Source: an uncultured Aquimarina sp.
Lineage (GTDB): Bacteria > Bacteroidota > Bacteroidia > Flavobacteriales > Flavobacteriaceae
Direction: 5' to 3'
NCBI GenBank assembly: GCA_947498775.1
Contig: CANMLL010000016.1
Span: 62,001 to 126,000, forward strand
DNA length: 64,000 nucleotides
Shown here one piece after another: positions 1-8,274 of the stretch. The position numbers were made by a program, and so were the translations under genes. Below the pieces are notes generated by a model. The model searched no databases, was not told the origin of the DNA, and saw only the letters and a list, made by a program, of their open reading frames with translations. Position 1 is the stretch's first letter; every line of letters starts with the position of its first letter.

Positions 1-224
1 AACGTATATTTTCCATCAAAGTCAGATACGCTTCCAAATGAAGAGTCTTCTATATATACGGATACTCCTGGAACCAGTGTGTTCGTTGCTTGGTCAACAA
101 CGGTTCCTGAGATCGTATAAAAATTGTTCTGGGCATTAACTGCCGAACATAGTGTCATAAATAGCAATAAACTTACTATTTCTCTTACGGGTATTATCCA
201 TAATAAATTGCCCCTAATTTTCAT
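1..224 (-). CDS. SusC-type TonB-dependent receptor, N-terminal part, cut by window edge
   Basis: Reading leftward from the ATG at 224, the frame gives a signal peptide starting MKIRGNLLWIIPV and ending in NAQ. It is followed by a carboxypeptidase-like regulatory domain with ISGTVVDQATN, LVPGVSVYIED and SVSDFDGKYT. This is the usual N-terminus of a SusC/RagA outer-membrane receptor, which imports oligosaccharides or other large substrates with a SusD lipoprotein. Only about 74 codons are inside the window; the barrel and any SusD lie to the left. It follows the NagB fusion gene by about 50 bases on the same strand, so the likely substrate is an amino-sugar polymer such as chitin. That substrate is inferred from the neighbour only. 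Confidence 0.85.
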   Translation of the reverse strand, partial: MKIRGNLLWIIPVREIVSLLLFMTLCSAVNAQNNFYTISGTVVDQATNTLVPGVSVYIEDSSFGSVSDFDGKYT

Positions 225-273
225 ATAATTGTATTTAGAATTAGCTCAAGTTTTTAGAACCCACAATGAGTTC

Positions 274-2214
274 TTAGAATTTGTATCGTACAAATCCTTC
301 TATGGCTTCATATTCTGGAAGCCCAAGTTTGTTATATTTTATTGCAGTAGCTTTATTTCGCTCTTCGGCACGTTGCCAGAATTCACGTGCATCGTTACCA
401 GGAAACATAGCACTATCTTTTTGAGATTGATGCTTAAAAATTGCACTGCGTTTGCGGGCCATATCTTTAGGGCCGATGGGTACTGCCATCTCCATATCAG
501 AGATGTCCCATTCTTGCCAGGCACCACGATATAACCAAACATAAGTATCATTGATCCATGAAACATTTTCTTTGACAAGGCGATCAATAGCTTTGTAGAT
601 GATTTTGAGGCAAACTCTATGGGTGCCGTGAGGATCAGAAAGATCTCCCGCAGCAAAGATTTGATGAGGTTTTATTTTTTGTAATAAGTCATAGGTAATT
701 TGTATATCTTCTTCTCCAGGAGGTTTCTTTTTAATGGCACCTGTTTCATAAAAAGGAAGGTTTAGGAAATGTGCGTTTTCTTCTGAAACATCACAGTACC
801 TGCAAGCAGATAAAGCTTCTCCTTTCCTTATTAACCCTTTGAATTTTTGAATTTCGGGAGTATCAATATCTCCATGGGATTTAGTTTCAATAAAATGCCG
901 TACTTGTTTCAAAAGTGTAGAAAGCTCTTCACTGGCTTGCTGATTTTTAACCACATCTCTGGTAAAATCCAGAAATCGTATTACTTCATCATCAAATACA
1001 GCAATATTACCCGAAGTTTGATACGCAATATGAACATCGTGCCCCTGGTCTACCAATCGAATTAATGTGCCTCCCATAGAAATCACATCGTCATCGGGAT
1101 GCGGACTAAATATCAATGAGGTTTTTGGATGGGGTGCTGCACGTTCGGGTCTATTGGTATCATCAACGTTTGGTTTACCTCCGGGCCAACCCGTTATTGC
1201 ATGTTGTAGTTGGTTAAAAACCCTTAGATTAATCTCTTCTGCAGAACCTATCTCTGCAATAAGACTACCCATACCAAACTCATTATAATCCTCATTAGTA
1301 AGCTTTAATAAAGCTTTGTCAATTTTTTCTGAAAGCCAGATAGCGGCTCTTTTTATCAGGGTACTATTCCAATGACAATCAGAGACCAGCCAAGGTGTTT
1401 TTATTCGGGTAAGTTCTGAAGCAGCAGCCTCATCAATAATAAAGGTACAATGGTTATGTTTTTGGAGGAAAGTAGCTGGTATGAAATCAGTAATTTCTCC
1501 TTCTATGGATTGTTTGATGATAGTAGCTTTTCCTTCTCCCCAGGCCAATAAAAATATCCTTTTAGCAGTCATAATGGTGCCCACACCCATTGTTATTGCT
1601 CTTGATGGTACATGTTCTTCTCCAAAAAAGTCACTAGCGGCATCAAGTCTGGTAACTTTATCTAAACGAATCAAACGAGTTTTACTATTTATTGAGGATC
1701 CGGGTTCATTAAATCCTACATGTCCGGTTCTTCCAATCCCTAGTATCTGAATATCGATCCCTCCATAATGTTGAATTAGGTTTTCATAGGCTTCGCAAGC
1801 CTGTTTTATTTGATCAATAGGTAACCTGCCATCAGGTATATGAATATTTTTCTTCTCAATATCTATATGATCAAAAAGATGTTCATTCATAAATCGAACA
1901 TAACTTTGTAATGATTCTGGTTGGATTGGATAGTATTCGTCCAGATTAAAGGTGATTACATTTTTAAAACTTAATCCTTCATTTTTGTGAAGTGCTACCA
2001 GATACTCATATACTTTGGTTGGACTAGAACCTGTAGCTAAGCCTAAAACTGTATGTTTACCAAGACTTGAGTTTTCTTTAATAAGCTTTGCTATTTGATG
2101 CGCAACATAAAGAGATGCTTTTTCAGAACTTTCATAAATAGAAGCTACTATCTTTTCATATTTCTTTGATTCTGAATCAAGAAGATAATCTAATTGGGTG
2201 TCCTTAGAAAGCAT
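274..2214 (-). CDS. nagB: Glucosamine-6-phosphate deaminase fused to a PIG-L (LmbE) deacetylase domain
   Basis: The 646-residue protein has a NagB domain at about residues 30-290 and a PIG-L/LmbE domain at about 360-645. NagB would convert glucosamine 6-phosphate to fructose 6-phosphate and ammonia. Visible NagB motifs are LGLATGSSPTK (58-68), FNLDEYYP (89-96, with the general-base Asp92) and GRTGHVGFNEPGS (161-173). E. coli NagB has NDGH where this protein has RTGH, so the ring-opening Asp is replaced by Thr; His165 and the FNEP segment remain. The PIG-L domain carries the zinc-binding HPDDD motif at 372-376 and a late PHGTH. This two-domain arrangement is known in Bacteroidota, and the PIG-L part may deacetylate GlcNAc derivatives, which is inference. 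A DeoR regulator is divergent and a SusC receptor lies downstream. Confidence 0.93.
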   Translation of the reverse strand: MLSKDTQLDYLLDSESKKYEKIVASIYESSEKASLYVAHQIAKLIKENSSLGKHTVLGLATGSSPTKVYEYLVALHKNEGLSFKNVITFNLDEYYPIQPESLQSYVRFMNEHLFDHIDIEKKNIHIPDGRLPIDQIKQACEAYENLIQHYGGIDIQILGIGRTGHVGFNEPGSSINSKTRLIRLDKVTRLDAASDFFGEEHVPSRAITMGVGTIMTAKRIFLLAWGEGKATIIKQSIEGEITDFIPATFLQKHNHCTFIIDEAAASELTRIKTPWLVSDCHWNSTLIKRAAIWLSEKIDKALLKLTNEDYNEFGMGSLIAEIGSAEEINLRVFNQLQHAITGWPGGKPNVDDTNRPERAAPHPKTSLIFSPHPDDDVISMGGTLIRLVDQGHDVHIAYQTSGNIAVFDDEVIRFLDFTRDVVKNQQASEELSTLLKQVRHFIETKSHGDIDTPEIQKFKGLIRKGEALSACRYCDVSEENAHFLNLPFYETGAIKKKPPGEEDIQITYDLLQKIKPHQIFAAGDLSDPHGTHRVCLKIIYKAIDRLVKENVSWINDTYVWLYRGAWQEWDISDMEMAVPIGPKDMARKRSAIFKHQSQKDSAMFPGNDAREFWQRAEERNKATAIKYNKLGLPEYEAIEGFVRYKF

Positions 2215-2348
2215 TTTTATGGGTAATGGATTTTGTGTGAATACTATGTAATGAATAAGCCAGTACTAAATTAACGTATTAAATTCTAATTTTTGCAATA
2301 TTTTGCCGTTTTTATTTAATTTTTTATTAACAATACTAGGTTAATTGG

Positions 2349-2356
2349 TATATTTG
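2349..2356 (+). promoter_or_regulatory. Candidate -7 box (TATATTTG) of the DeoR-family regulator gene
   Basis: TATATTTG fits the Bacteroidota -7 consensus TAnnTTTG and lies 41 bases before the regulator start. I see no convincing TTTG -33 box at the right distance. The 183-base gap must also hold the promoter of the divergent nagB fusion gene. Confidence 0.4.
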
Positions 2357-2397
2357 TAGTTAAATATTGCAGAAAACTGCATTTTGTAAAAGTCTAT

Positions 2398-3147
2398 ATG
2401 CTCAAAGAAGAACGTCAACAAGTCATTATCAACGAGGTAAGAATTCATAGTAGGGTTTCATTATCCGAATTATCTGATAAACTGGATGTATCGATAGATA
2501 CTGTAAGAAGAGATGTTAAAGAGTTGGATAGACTGGGAACCTTGAAAAAAGTACATGGAGGAGCAGTTTCTCTTGGTTTTGCACTTCATAATTATAAGGA
2601 ACAAAATATTTATCTACACGAAAAAAAAACCAGTATTGCCGAAAAAGCAATTTCTTTGATTCCTAATAGAAGTGTAATTTTAATTAGTGGAGGTACTACT
2701 AATTTGGAGATGGCTCGATTGTTACCGTCCAAATTAAAAATTACAGTTTTTACTCCAAGTTTACCCATAGCGATGCAGCTTATCTTGCACCCCAATGCCG
2801 AAGTTGTTTTTATAGGAGGAAAGTTGTCAAAAGAAGCAAAAATAACAACAGGAGGAAAGGCAATTTATGACTTATCGCAGATTACAGTTGATATCGGTTT
2901 TATAGGTACTGGGTATATAGATTCGCAAAATGGACTTACCGAATTTGATTGGGATGTAGTACAAATGAAAAAAGCAATGATAGCGGCCTCAAAAAAAATT
3001 GTAGTACCTACTATATCAGAAAAATTAAATACAAATCAGTGTTATAAGACCTGTGATTTAACAGCGGTTGATACGCTAATAACAGAATTGGATCCTAATG
3101 ATTATCAATTAAATCCATTTAGAAGACATAACATCAACATATTGTAA
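2398..3147 (+). CDS. DeoR/GlpR-family transcriptional regulator
   Basis: The 249-residue protein begins with a winged helix-turn-helix (MLKEERQQVIINEV, VSLSELSDKLDVSIDTVRRD, then KKVHGGAVS at about 54-62), the DeoR signature. The C-terminal sensor domain (about 75-235) has ISGGTTNLEMARLLP and a GFIGTGYID segment that correspond to the sugar-phosphate pocket of DeoR/GlpR proteins. It is divergent from the NagB fusion gene with 183 bases between the starts. It is therefore probably a repressor of amino-sugar uptake and catabolism that responds to a phosphosugar. The family call is firm; the ligand is inferred from the neighbour. Confidence 0.9.
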   Translation: MLKEERQQVIINEVRIHSRVSLSELSDKLDVSIDTVRRDVKELDRLGTLKKVHGGAVSLGFALHNYKEQNIYLHEKKTSIAEKAISLIPNRSVILISGGTTNLEMARLLPSKLKITVFTPSLPIAMQLILHPNAEVVFIGGKLSKEAKITTGGKAIYDLSQITVDIGFIGTGYIDSQNGLTEFDWDVVQMKKAMIAASKKIVVPTISEKLNTNQCYKTCDLTAVDTLITELDPNDYQLNPFRRHNINIL

Positions 3148-3215
3148 ATAACTCATTTTGAAGAATGAAAAATCATCTTAAAACAGGTTTTAGCAAAAAG
3201 GTTTCTTTTGTTAGG

Positions 3216-4004
3216 TTATATTTTGGTAATATATTGTAGATCAAGTATTTCTGAATTTATTTCAGGTAATGATTTTTTATAATAAAAATCGATGATTTGA
3301 TTCTCGAGATAGGATGCTATTTGATGAATATTATCTTTAATGTATAATCTATATACGTGTACCGCTTCAGCTTTTTTGAAAGCTTTCATGAGTTCATCTG
3401 GATTTTTAACAATATCAATATTTTTATATTTTTCAAATTTTTTCTTCATCCATCGGTGGCAGGATAATTTGGTTTGGCTGTCAATAAGATCCTTTTTAAG
3501 TTGATCAAATTTCTCGATATTAGAAAAATCTTCATTTAATGCTCGATCCAGGGAGACTTTGGCTTTTGTAAATTGTCTCTCAAATTTAAAATCGACAACA
3601 TACATGTCTTTTTTTACTTTCTTTACTACTTCGTAAAGGGCATTTTCATAAATATTCGCAAAATCTTCGTAGCTGTACAAAGCATTCAGGAATATAATGG
3701 CATTCTTCTTATAATATTTGGGAATAGGTTGTTTTTTGGTTTGTATGAAAAGGGTATGAAGTTCTTGTTCAATTTCATCCGGAATATCAACAAATTTAGA
3801 ATCATTTTTTAGTGCTCTTAATTTTGCAGTTATCTGAAGTCGCGTTCCTTTATATAGTTCAGACTTATATGTAAACCTATATTTATTGGGAGAGCTTTCT
3901 TTGTTTTGAGCAGTAATGTGGTATGAGATTAAAAACATTATAGAAAATGTCAAAAACCTTGCAAATAATAATTTGATTGATATTCGTTTGCCCCTCATTT
4001 GCAT
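3216..4004 (-). CDS. Exported protein of unknown function
   Basis: The 262-residue frame has an N-terminal hydrophobic segment (about 9-32, ending ITAQNKES) that looks like a cleavable signal peptide. A second ATG two codons in (3998) is equally possible. The rest is rich in Lys, Asp, Glu and aromatic residues, with predicted helices and no Cys cluster or catalytic motif that I recognise. I do not know the family. It stands alone between the DeoR gene (convergent) and the cytochrome c gene (same strand, about 40 bases away). It could be co-transcribed with the upstream dehydrogenase genes, but nothing in the protein indicates a redox role. Confidence 0.7.
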   Translation of the reverse strand: MQMRGKRISIKLLFARFLTFSIMFLISYHITAQNKESSPNKYRFTYKSELYKGTRLQITAKLRALKNDSKFVDIPDEIEQELHTLFIQTKKQPIPKYYKKNAIIFLNALYSYEDFANIYENALYEVVKKVKKDMYVVDFKFERQFTKAKVSLDRALNEDFSNIEKFDQLKKDLIDSQTKLSCHRWMKKKFEKYKNIDIVKNPDELMKAFKKAEAVHVYRLYIKDNIHQIASYLENQIIDFYYKKSLPEINSEILDLQYITKI

Positions 4005-4046
4005 GTTAACAACAGTATGATATTAGTAACGTAAAATCACAAGTGA

Positions 4047-4511
4047 TTATTTTTTGATACTGCTTACTTCTTCTAAAGTTACCATTTTTTTTTGAGTATT
4101 ACCCCAACTATTCATGATGTAATTCATTACATCGGCAATTTCTTCATCTTCCAAACCCAACGGGGTCATGGCACTGTTATAGGGTTTACCATTTACTTCA
4201 ATTGGACCATTTAGACCATATTTTGTAGCGTGGATACTTTCTTTACGTTTTTTAATTAACCAATCCGATCCGGCAAGTGGCGGAAATACATTCGGGGTTC
4301 CTTTTCCATCAGGTAAATGACATTGCATACAGAAATCTGAATAAATCTCTTTTCCACGAGCAATGCTTTCGTTTAATTTAGCATCTTGTATATCCAAAGT
4401 AATATCTTTAGTGTATGTTACTTCAGAATTTCCTTTTTGAGCAAGTATAGAGACTGTTGTAATAAAAACAACGATTTCTAACACCCCTATTTTTTTAAGA
4501 TGCTGTATCAT
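4047..4511 (-). CDS. Class I c-type cytochrome, periplasmic
   Basis: The 154-residue protein has a hydrophobic N-terminus (about 8-25) as signal or anchor and a single heme site CMQCH (61-65). GKEIYSDFCMQCHLPDGKG is typical of mono-heme cytochrome c. Met115 in NSAMTPLG is the likely sixth heme ligand and DVMNYI is the usual C-terminal helix. Its start overlaps the stop of the sugar dehydrogenase gene by four bases, so the two are translationally coupled. The likely role is to accept electrons from that PQQ-type dehydrogenase and pass them to the respiratory chain. A fused version of the same pair occurs at 51943-53514. Confidence 0.92.
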   Translation of the reverse strand: MIQHLKKIGVLEIVVFITTVSILAQKGNSEVTYTKDITLDIQDAKLNESIARGKEIYSDFCMQCHLPDGKGTPNVFPPLAGSDWLIKKRKESIHATKYGLNGPIEVNGKPYNSAMTPLGLEDEEIADVMNYIMNSWGNTQKKMVTLEEVSSIKK

Positions 4512-5629
4512 TTTATTGTGGGGATTATTTTAACAATACCTTTATTTTCGAGCGCTACATAAATATAACCATCGGGCCCTTGTCTCACGTTTCTCACACG
4601 TCCCATACCATCTAATAGTTTTTTTCGAGCCGTTACCTTATTATCGGTCAATTCTACCAATTCGAGGTATTGAAATTTTAACGAACCTACCAGTAAATGG
4701 TTTTTCCAATCTGGGTATTTATCACTGGTTATAAAATCCATCCCACTGGGAGCGATAGATGGGGTCCAGTAGTAGAGCGGTTGTTCCATTCCTTCTTTCT
4801 TGGTGATATCTGTAATCGAAGTTCCGCTATAGTTGATACCGTAAGTAATGACAGGCCACCCATAATTGACTCCTTTTTTGATTGGATTGATCTCATCTCC
4901 TCCTCTGGGGCCATGTTCATGCACCCATATAGTGCCATCTGGATGAATTGCCATTCCTTGGGGGTTACGATGGCCATAAGAATAGATAGCTTTTTTTGCT
5001 CCTTTTTCATTTACAAATGGATTGTCTTTTGGGATACTACCATCGTCGTTCAATCTATAAATTTTTCCGCCATCTTTGGTAATATCCTGTGGGTTCACAT
5101 CGCGGTTTCCACGATCACCAATACAGAAATACAGATACCCTTCTTTGTCAAACTCAATACGGGACCCAAAATGATGCCCTCGAGTAGTATTTGGTGTTCC
5201 TTTGTATAGTTTTTCAATGGTAGTTAATTGATTGTTTTCTAACTTGGCACGTATCAGTGCCGTGTTTCCACCTTTTTCTGTGCCTTCTTTTGAAGAATAC
5301 GTGATATAGATCCATCCATTTTCTTGATAGTTAGGATGCAATTCTATATCTAATAATCCTCCTTGATTTCGATTGTATACTTCGGGAACATTGCCAATAG
5401 AAGTCTTTTTTCCTTCTTTGAAATGAATAAGTTCACCGCTTTTTTCTGTGATCAACATACTTTCATCAGGTAACCATAGCATTCCCCAGGGGATTTGTAA
5501 TTGGGGTACTACTAATTCTGTTGTATAATTTTTTGGATCAGCTTCCAAAGGGATATCATTTTCTTTGGTTTCTTGTGCACAAGCCGAAAATACAATAACA
5601 AAAAGAATCAGGAACGAGGATAATTTCAT
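4508..5629 (-). CDS. PQQ-dependent soluble sugar dehydrogenase (glucose/sorbosone type), lipoprotein
   Basis: I choose the ATG at 5629 because it gives a clean lipoprotein signal (MKLSSFLILF then VFSACAQ); the longer frame to 5662 adds eleven unlikely residues. About 373 residues form a six-bladed propeller of the GSDH family: LQIPWGMLWLPD, GGLLDIELHPNY, GHHFGSRIEFD, GDRGNRDVNPQD, YSYGHRNPQGMAIHPDG and EHGPRGGDEINPI. HGPRGGDE and GHRNPQG belong to the PQQ and substrate site in this family. It would oxidise an aldose or related sugar in the periplasm or at the membrane. It is between a TonB receptor and the overlapping cytochrome c gene. No PQQ synthesis genes are in the window. Confidence 0.92.
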   Translation of the reverse strand: MKLSSFLILFVIVFSACAQETKENDIPLEADPKNYTTELVVPQLQIPWGMLWLPDESMLITEKSGELIHFKEGKKTSIGNVPEVYNRNQGGLLDIELHPNYQENGWIYITYSSKEGTEKGGNTALIRAKLENNQLTTIEKLYKGTPNTTRGHHFGSRIEFDKEGYLYFCIGDRGNRDVNPQDITKDGGKIYRLNDDGSIPKDNPFVNEKGAKKAIYSYGHRNPQGMAIHPDGTIWVHEHGPRGGDEINPIKKGVNYGWPVITYGINYSGTSITDITKKEGMEQPLYYWTPSIAPSGMDFITSDKYPDWKNHLLVGSLKFQYLELVELTDNKVTARKKLLDGMGRVRNVRQGPDGYIYVALENKGIVKIIPTIK

Positions 5630-5673
5630 TTTTAAAGCTTTAATCTTTTCTGAAAAGTACAAAGAAAATTAAT

Positions 5674-7953
5674 TTATAATCTATAATTTATGTTAATCCC
5701 ACCATACATATTAAAAGGCAATCCGGGATAAAAATACCTTGGAGCATTGCCACCAAAACCTCTCGCATTGATCTGAAGCTGAGATGCATATTTTGTATCT
5801 AATATATTATTAGTTCCAAAGAAAATATCAAAGATAAGTTGCCTACTTAAATTATTTGTATAGCCAATTTTACCATGTAGTAAGTCATAGGAATCGCTAA
5901 AAACTGAGTTGGCATCATTAGCAGGAATTTTAAGAACTCTTTGAAGAGAAAGATTTCCATAAAAACCTTTCACAGACGTAAAATCTATTCCCAAATTCAT
6001 TACTTCTGTAGGAACACCTGTAAGATCGTTCCCAGAAAAATCATCGTCTAAATCTACGAATTCATCAAATTTGTAATCATAAATAGAAGCATTCATCCAC
6101 AATTCTAATTGATAAGGTGTTTTTTTTAGAATAGTATAATAAATTTCAGCTTCAAAGCCGTTGTGGGTTGTTTTTCCTGCATTTATGGCAAAGAAATTAT
6201 CTTCTGTAGTTCTTCTTGACACTAATAAGTCACTTACTTTTAAAGTATACACAGACAGCGTGCCTCGTAATTTTTGGGATAGCTTATATCTAGTTCCCAT
6301 TTCGTAATTCCATCCGACTTCTGGTTTGATATCTGGATTAAATGTACCATTGGGCAGTAAAGTCTCTGCGGTAGTCGGTGTAGAAAAACCATGTGCTATG
6401 TTTCCAAATAAAATAAAGTTTGGGTTGAGCTCTAGGTTAATCCCAAATTTAGGAGAAAAAATAGGATCAAATTCAAAGTTACCAGAGCTATTTTCACCAT
6501 CAGAAAGGAATCTATCTTTAATATCAAAAAAAGTTTGATTAAGGTGAATTCCTAAATTGAATTTGACTGCTTTATGAGGTATAAAATTTGTTTCTGCAAA
6601 AAGATTATAGTAATAGCGTTTTTCGAAAAGGTCAGAAAGCAGATCACCTCTTACACTTCCTGTGCCTATGGGGAAGTCTTCATAAAGATTTTGAAAAGTT
6701 TTTCCGTTATAAGTGTCAAAAAATAGTTCTCCTCCTAGTGTCCAATTCAATTCTTTTTGTAACAACTTACTATTGCCTAATACCCTTGTTCGAATTCCTA
6801 TGGCTTCGGTATTCTCTTCTAATATATTAAATGGCCTGGGCTCATCATTTTTTCTAAACGATATAAAAGTACTAGTGATGTGCGTTAACTTTGGAGTATA
6901 TATATGTTCCCAGGTGATTCCCAAAATTCCATAATTTACGTCTTCAAAAGCTTTAGATTGTCCCCATGTAAAAGCAGCCTCTTTAGGATTATTGTCAAAA
7001 TCTTCTCGATTTAAAGAACTAGGAATTCCTGCTTCAAGATCAACGTAACTTGCCAATATAGAAAAGCTATTTTTCTTTTCTAAATTGAGATTTGAAGTAA
7101 GAGTTACCGTGTTTCGATCATATTCATTGTTGTCTCTATATCCATTGGTATGATTATTACTATACAAAATATTAAGATTAGAATTTTCACCGCCTACTAA
7201 AGCTTTAGCAAGAATTCTACGTAATCCGTAACTTCCAAAAGTAGACGATAGATAGCTCTTTGTAGAATTATCTACATGGTACTGTGGTTTTAGCAAAATT
7301 GTCCCCCCCAATCCCACACCATAGCTACTAGAAGAAGGCCCTTTATGTACCTCTATATTCGATAATGCTCCAAGCTCAAGGTCTTCAATTGATGATTCGC
7401 CATTACCATCGGTGAGCGGAATATCTCCAAAATATGCTCTGATATTGGCCGTACCAAATAAGTTACGGGCTCCGATGCCTCGAATTGAAATTCTATTCGT
7501 ATTAAGTGTCGCGTTTTGCATAAAAACTCCCGGAATACGATTTAGAATGGGATTTAGCTCTATTGGGTTTCCGCGGTTTATTTCTGGTGAGGAGATTACA
7601 GAGACGGCTTCAGTTGCGTTTTTGTATTGTATTGGGATAGCAATATCATTGATGATTACCTCTTCAAGATCTGTGATTTTTTGTACAAGGGTAACCGTAA
7701 TTTGACCACTTTTGGCAATTTGGATGAGTTCATTGAAATATCCTTCCATAGAAACTTCTATAATACCCAAAGTTGTTATTGTGAACATGCCTTTAGCATC
7801 TGTAAATACTTCTTTTTTAGAGTTTTTATCAAGAATCCTGATATTTTCTAATGGAATGTTGGTTGAATCATCTAAAACAATTCCTGTAATATTAAATTGA
7901 GAACACACAGGAAAAGTTGATGTAAATGCTAAGAGTAAAAGTATTCTTTTCAA
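5674..7953 (-). CDS. TonB-dependent outer-membrane receptor, YncD/PqqU-like
   Basis: The 759-residue protein has a signal peptide (ending PVCSQF), a short carboxypeptidase-like domain (about 22-95), a plug and a 22-strand barrel ending GGININYRL. The plug segment ISIRGIGARNLFG, then RAYFGDIPLTDGNGESSIED and IEVHKGPSSSSYG, follows the same pattern as the E. coli receptor YncD (PqqU), where I recall LSIRGFGSRSTYG and YVDGIPATMPDGQGQ. YncD imports PQQ. Here the receptor lies directly upstream of a PQQ-type dehydrogenase and its cytochrome, 45 bases away on the same strand. Import of PQQ is therefore a reasonable but untested inference; a siderophore or sugar receptor is the alternative. Confidence 0.9.
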   Translation of the reverse strand: MKRILLLLAFTSTFPVCSQFNITGIVLDDSTNIPLENIRILDKNSKKEVFTDAKGMFTITTLGIIEVSMEGYFNELIQIAKSGQITVTLVQKITDLEEVIINDIAIPIQYKNATEAVSVISSPEINRGNPIELNPILNRIPGVFMQNATLNTNRISIRGIGARNLFGTANIRAYFGDIPLTDGNGESSIEDLELGALSNIEVHKGPSSSSYGVGLGGTILLKPQYHVDNSTKSYLSSTFGSYGLRRILAKALVGGENSNLNILYSNNHTNGYRDNNEYDRNTVTLTSNLNLEKKNSFSILASYVDLEAGIPSSLNREDFDNNPKEAAFTWGQSKAFEDVNYGILGITWEHIYTPKLTHITSTFISFRKNDEPRPFNILEENTEAIGIRTRVLGNSKLLQKELNWTLGGELFFDTYNGKTFQNLYEDFPIGTGSVRGDLLSDLFEKRYYYNLFAETNFIPHKAVKFNLGIHLNQTFFDIKDRFLSDGENSSGNFEFDPIFSPKFGINLELNPNFILFGNIAHGFSTPTTAETLLPNGTFNPDIKPEVGWNYEMGTRYKLSQKLRGTLSVYTLKVSDLLVSRRTTEDNFFAINAGKTTHNGFEAEIYYTILKKTPYQLELWMNASIYDYKFDEFVDLDDDFSGNDLTGVPTEVMNLGIDFTSVKGFYGNLSLQRVLKIPANDANSVFSDSYDLLHGKIGYTNNLSRQLIFDIFFGTNNILDTKYASQLQINARGFGGNAPRYFYPGLPFNMYGGININYRL

Positions 7954-8150
7954 GATTTGTTTTTGTTCAAATATCGGAAACTAAAGGTAAACGAATTAAA
8001 AAATCATGATTGTGTTAACGAAAATTTACCAGTCTCAAAAAATGAAACTGCAATAGTGTATAATTGCAGACCAAACCAGGGTAAATAACTCTCGTCAAAT
8101 TAATTTTAGAAATGTATATGAAGAAAAAAACAAAACTACTTTTACAGGGC

Positions 8151-8158
8151 TATCTTTG
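8151..8158 (+). promoter_or_regulatory. Candidate -7 box (TATCTTTG) of the YwqK-repeat operon
   Basis: TATCTTTG matches the TAnnTTTG consensus and lies about 115 bases before the start of the repeat-protein gene. No clear -33 TTTG was found. Transcription from here would include the hairpin at 8173-8205 in the leader. Confidence 0.4.
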
Positions 8159-8172
8159 TGGTTTCGTAGTTT

Positions 8173-8205
8173 TGTATTAAGTTTGTGTAATCAAAACTTA
8201 ATACA
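8173..8205 (+). promoter_or_regulatory. Leader hairpin, 12-bp perfect inverted repeat
   Basis: TGTATTAAGTTT (8173-8184) and AAACTTAATACA (8194-8205) are perfect complements around a nine-base loop. It lies between a candidate -7 box and the ATG at 8275. No T-run follows, so it is not an obvious terminator on this strand; a dyad operator or a leader structure fits better. It falls in a 321-base stretch between divergent genes (7954-8274) that otherwise holds only a possible 20-22 codon leader ORF starting at 8112 or 8118 and stopping at 8180 inside this hairpin. Confidence 0.45.
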
Positions 8206-8274
8206 GAAACGTAATTGGGGCAATAAAAATAACGTTTCTTGGCACACTTCGTCTACTCAATTTTAGTCAAATTT

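Noticed and set aside
2268-2283. TTAACGTATTAA before nagB as a fourth copy of the ATAATACGTTTTAT motif
   Set aside because: Only about nine bases agree and the symmetry differs; such matches are expected by chance in AT-rich DNA.
4697-5209. 170-codon frame on the plus strand
   Set aside because: It lies wholly antisense inside the sugar dehydrogenase gene, whose motifs are clear. The frame has no recognisable domain.
8239-8274. TTG start 36 bases before the YwqK-repeat gene start
   Set aside because: The ATG at 8275 begins an ideal signal peptide, and the extra residues spoil it.
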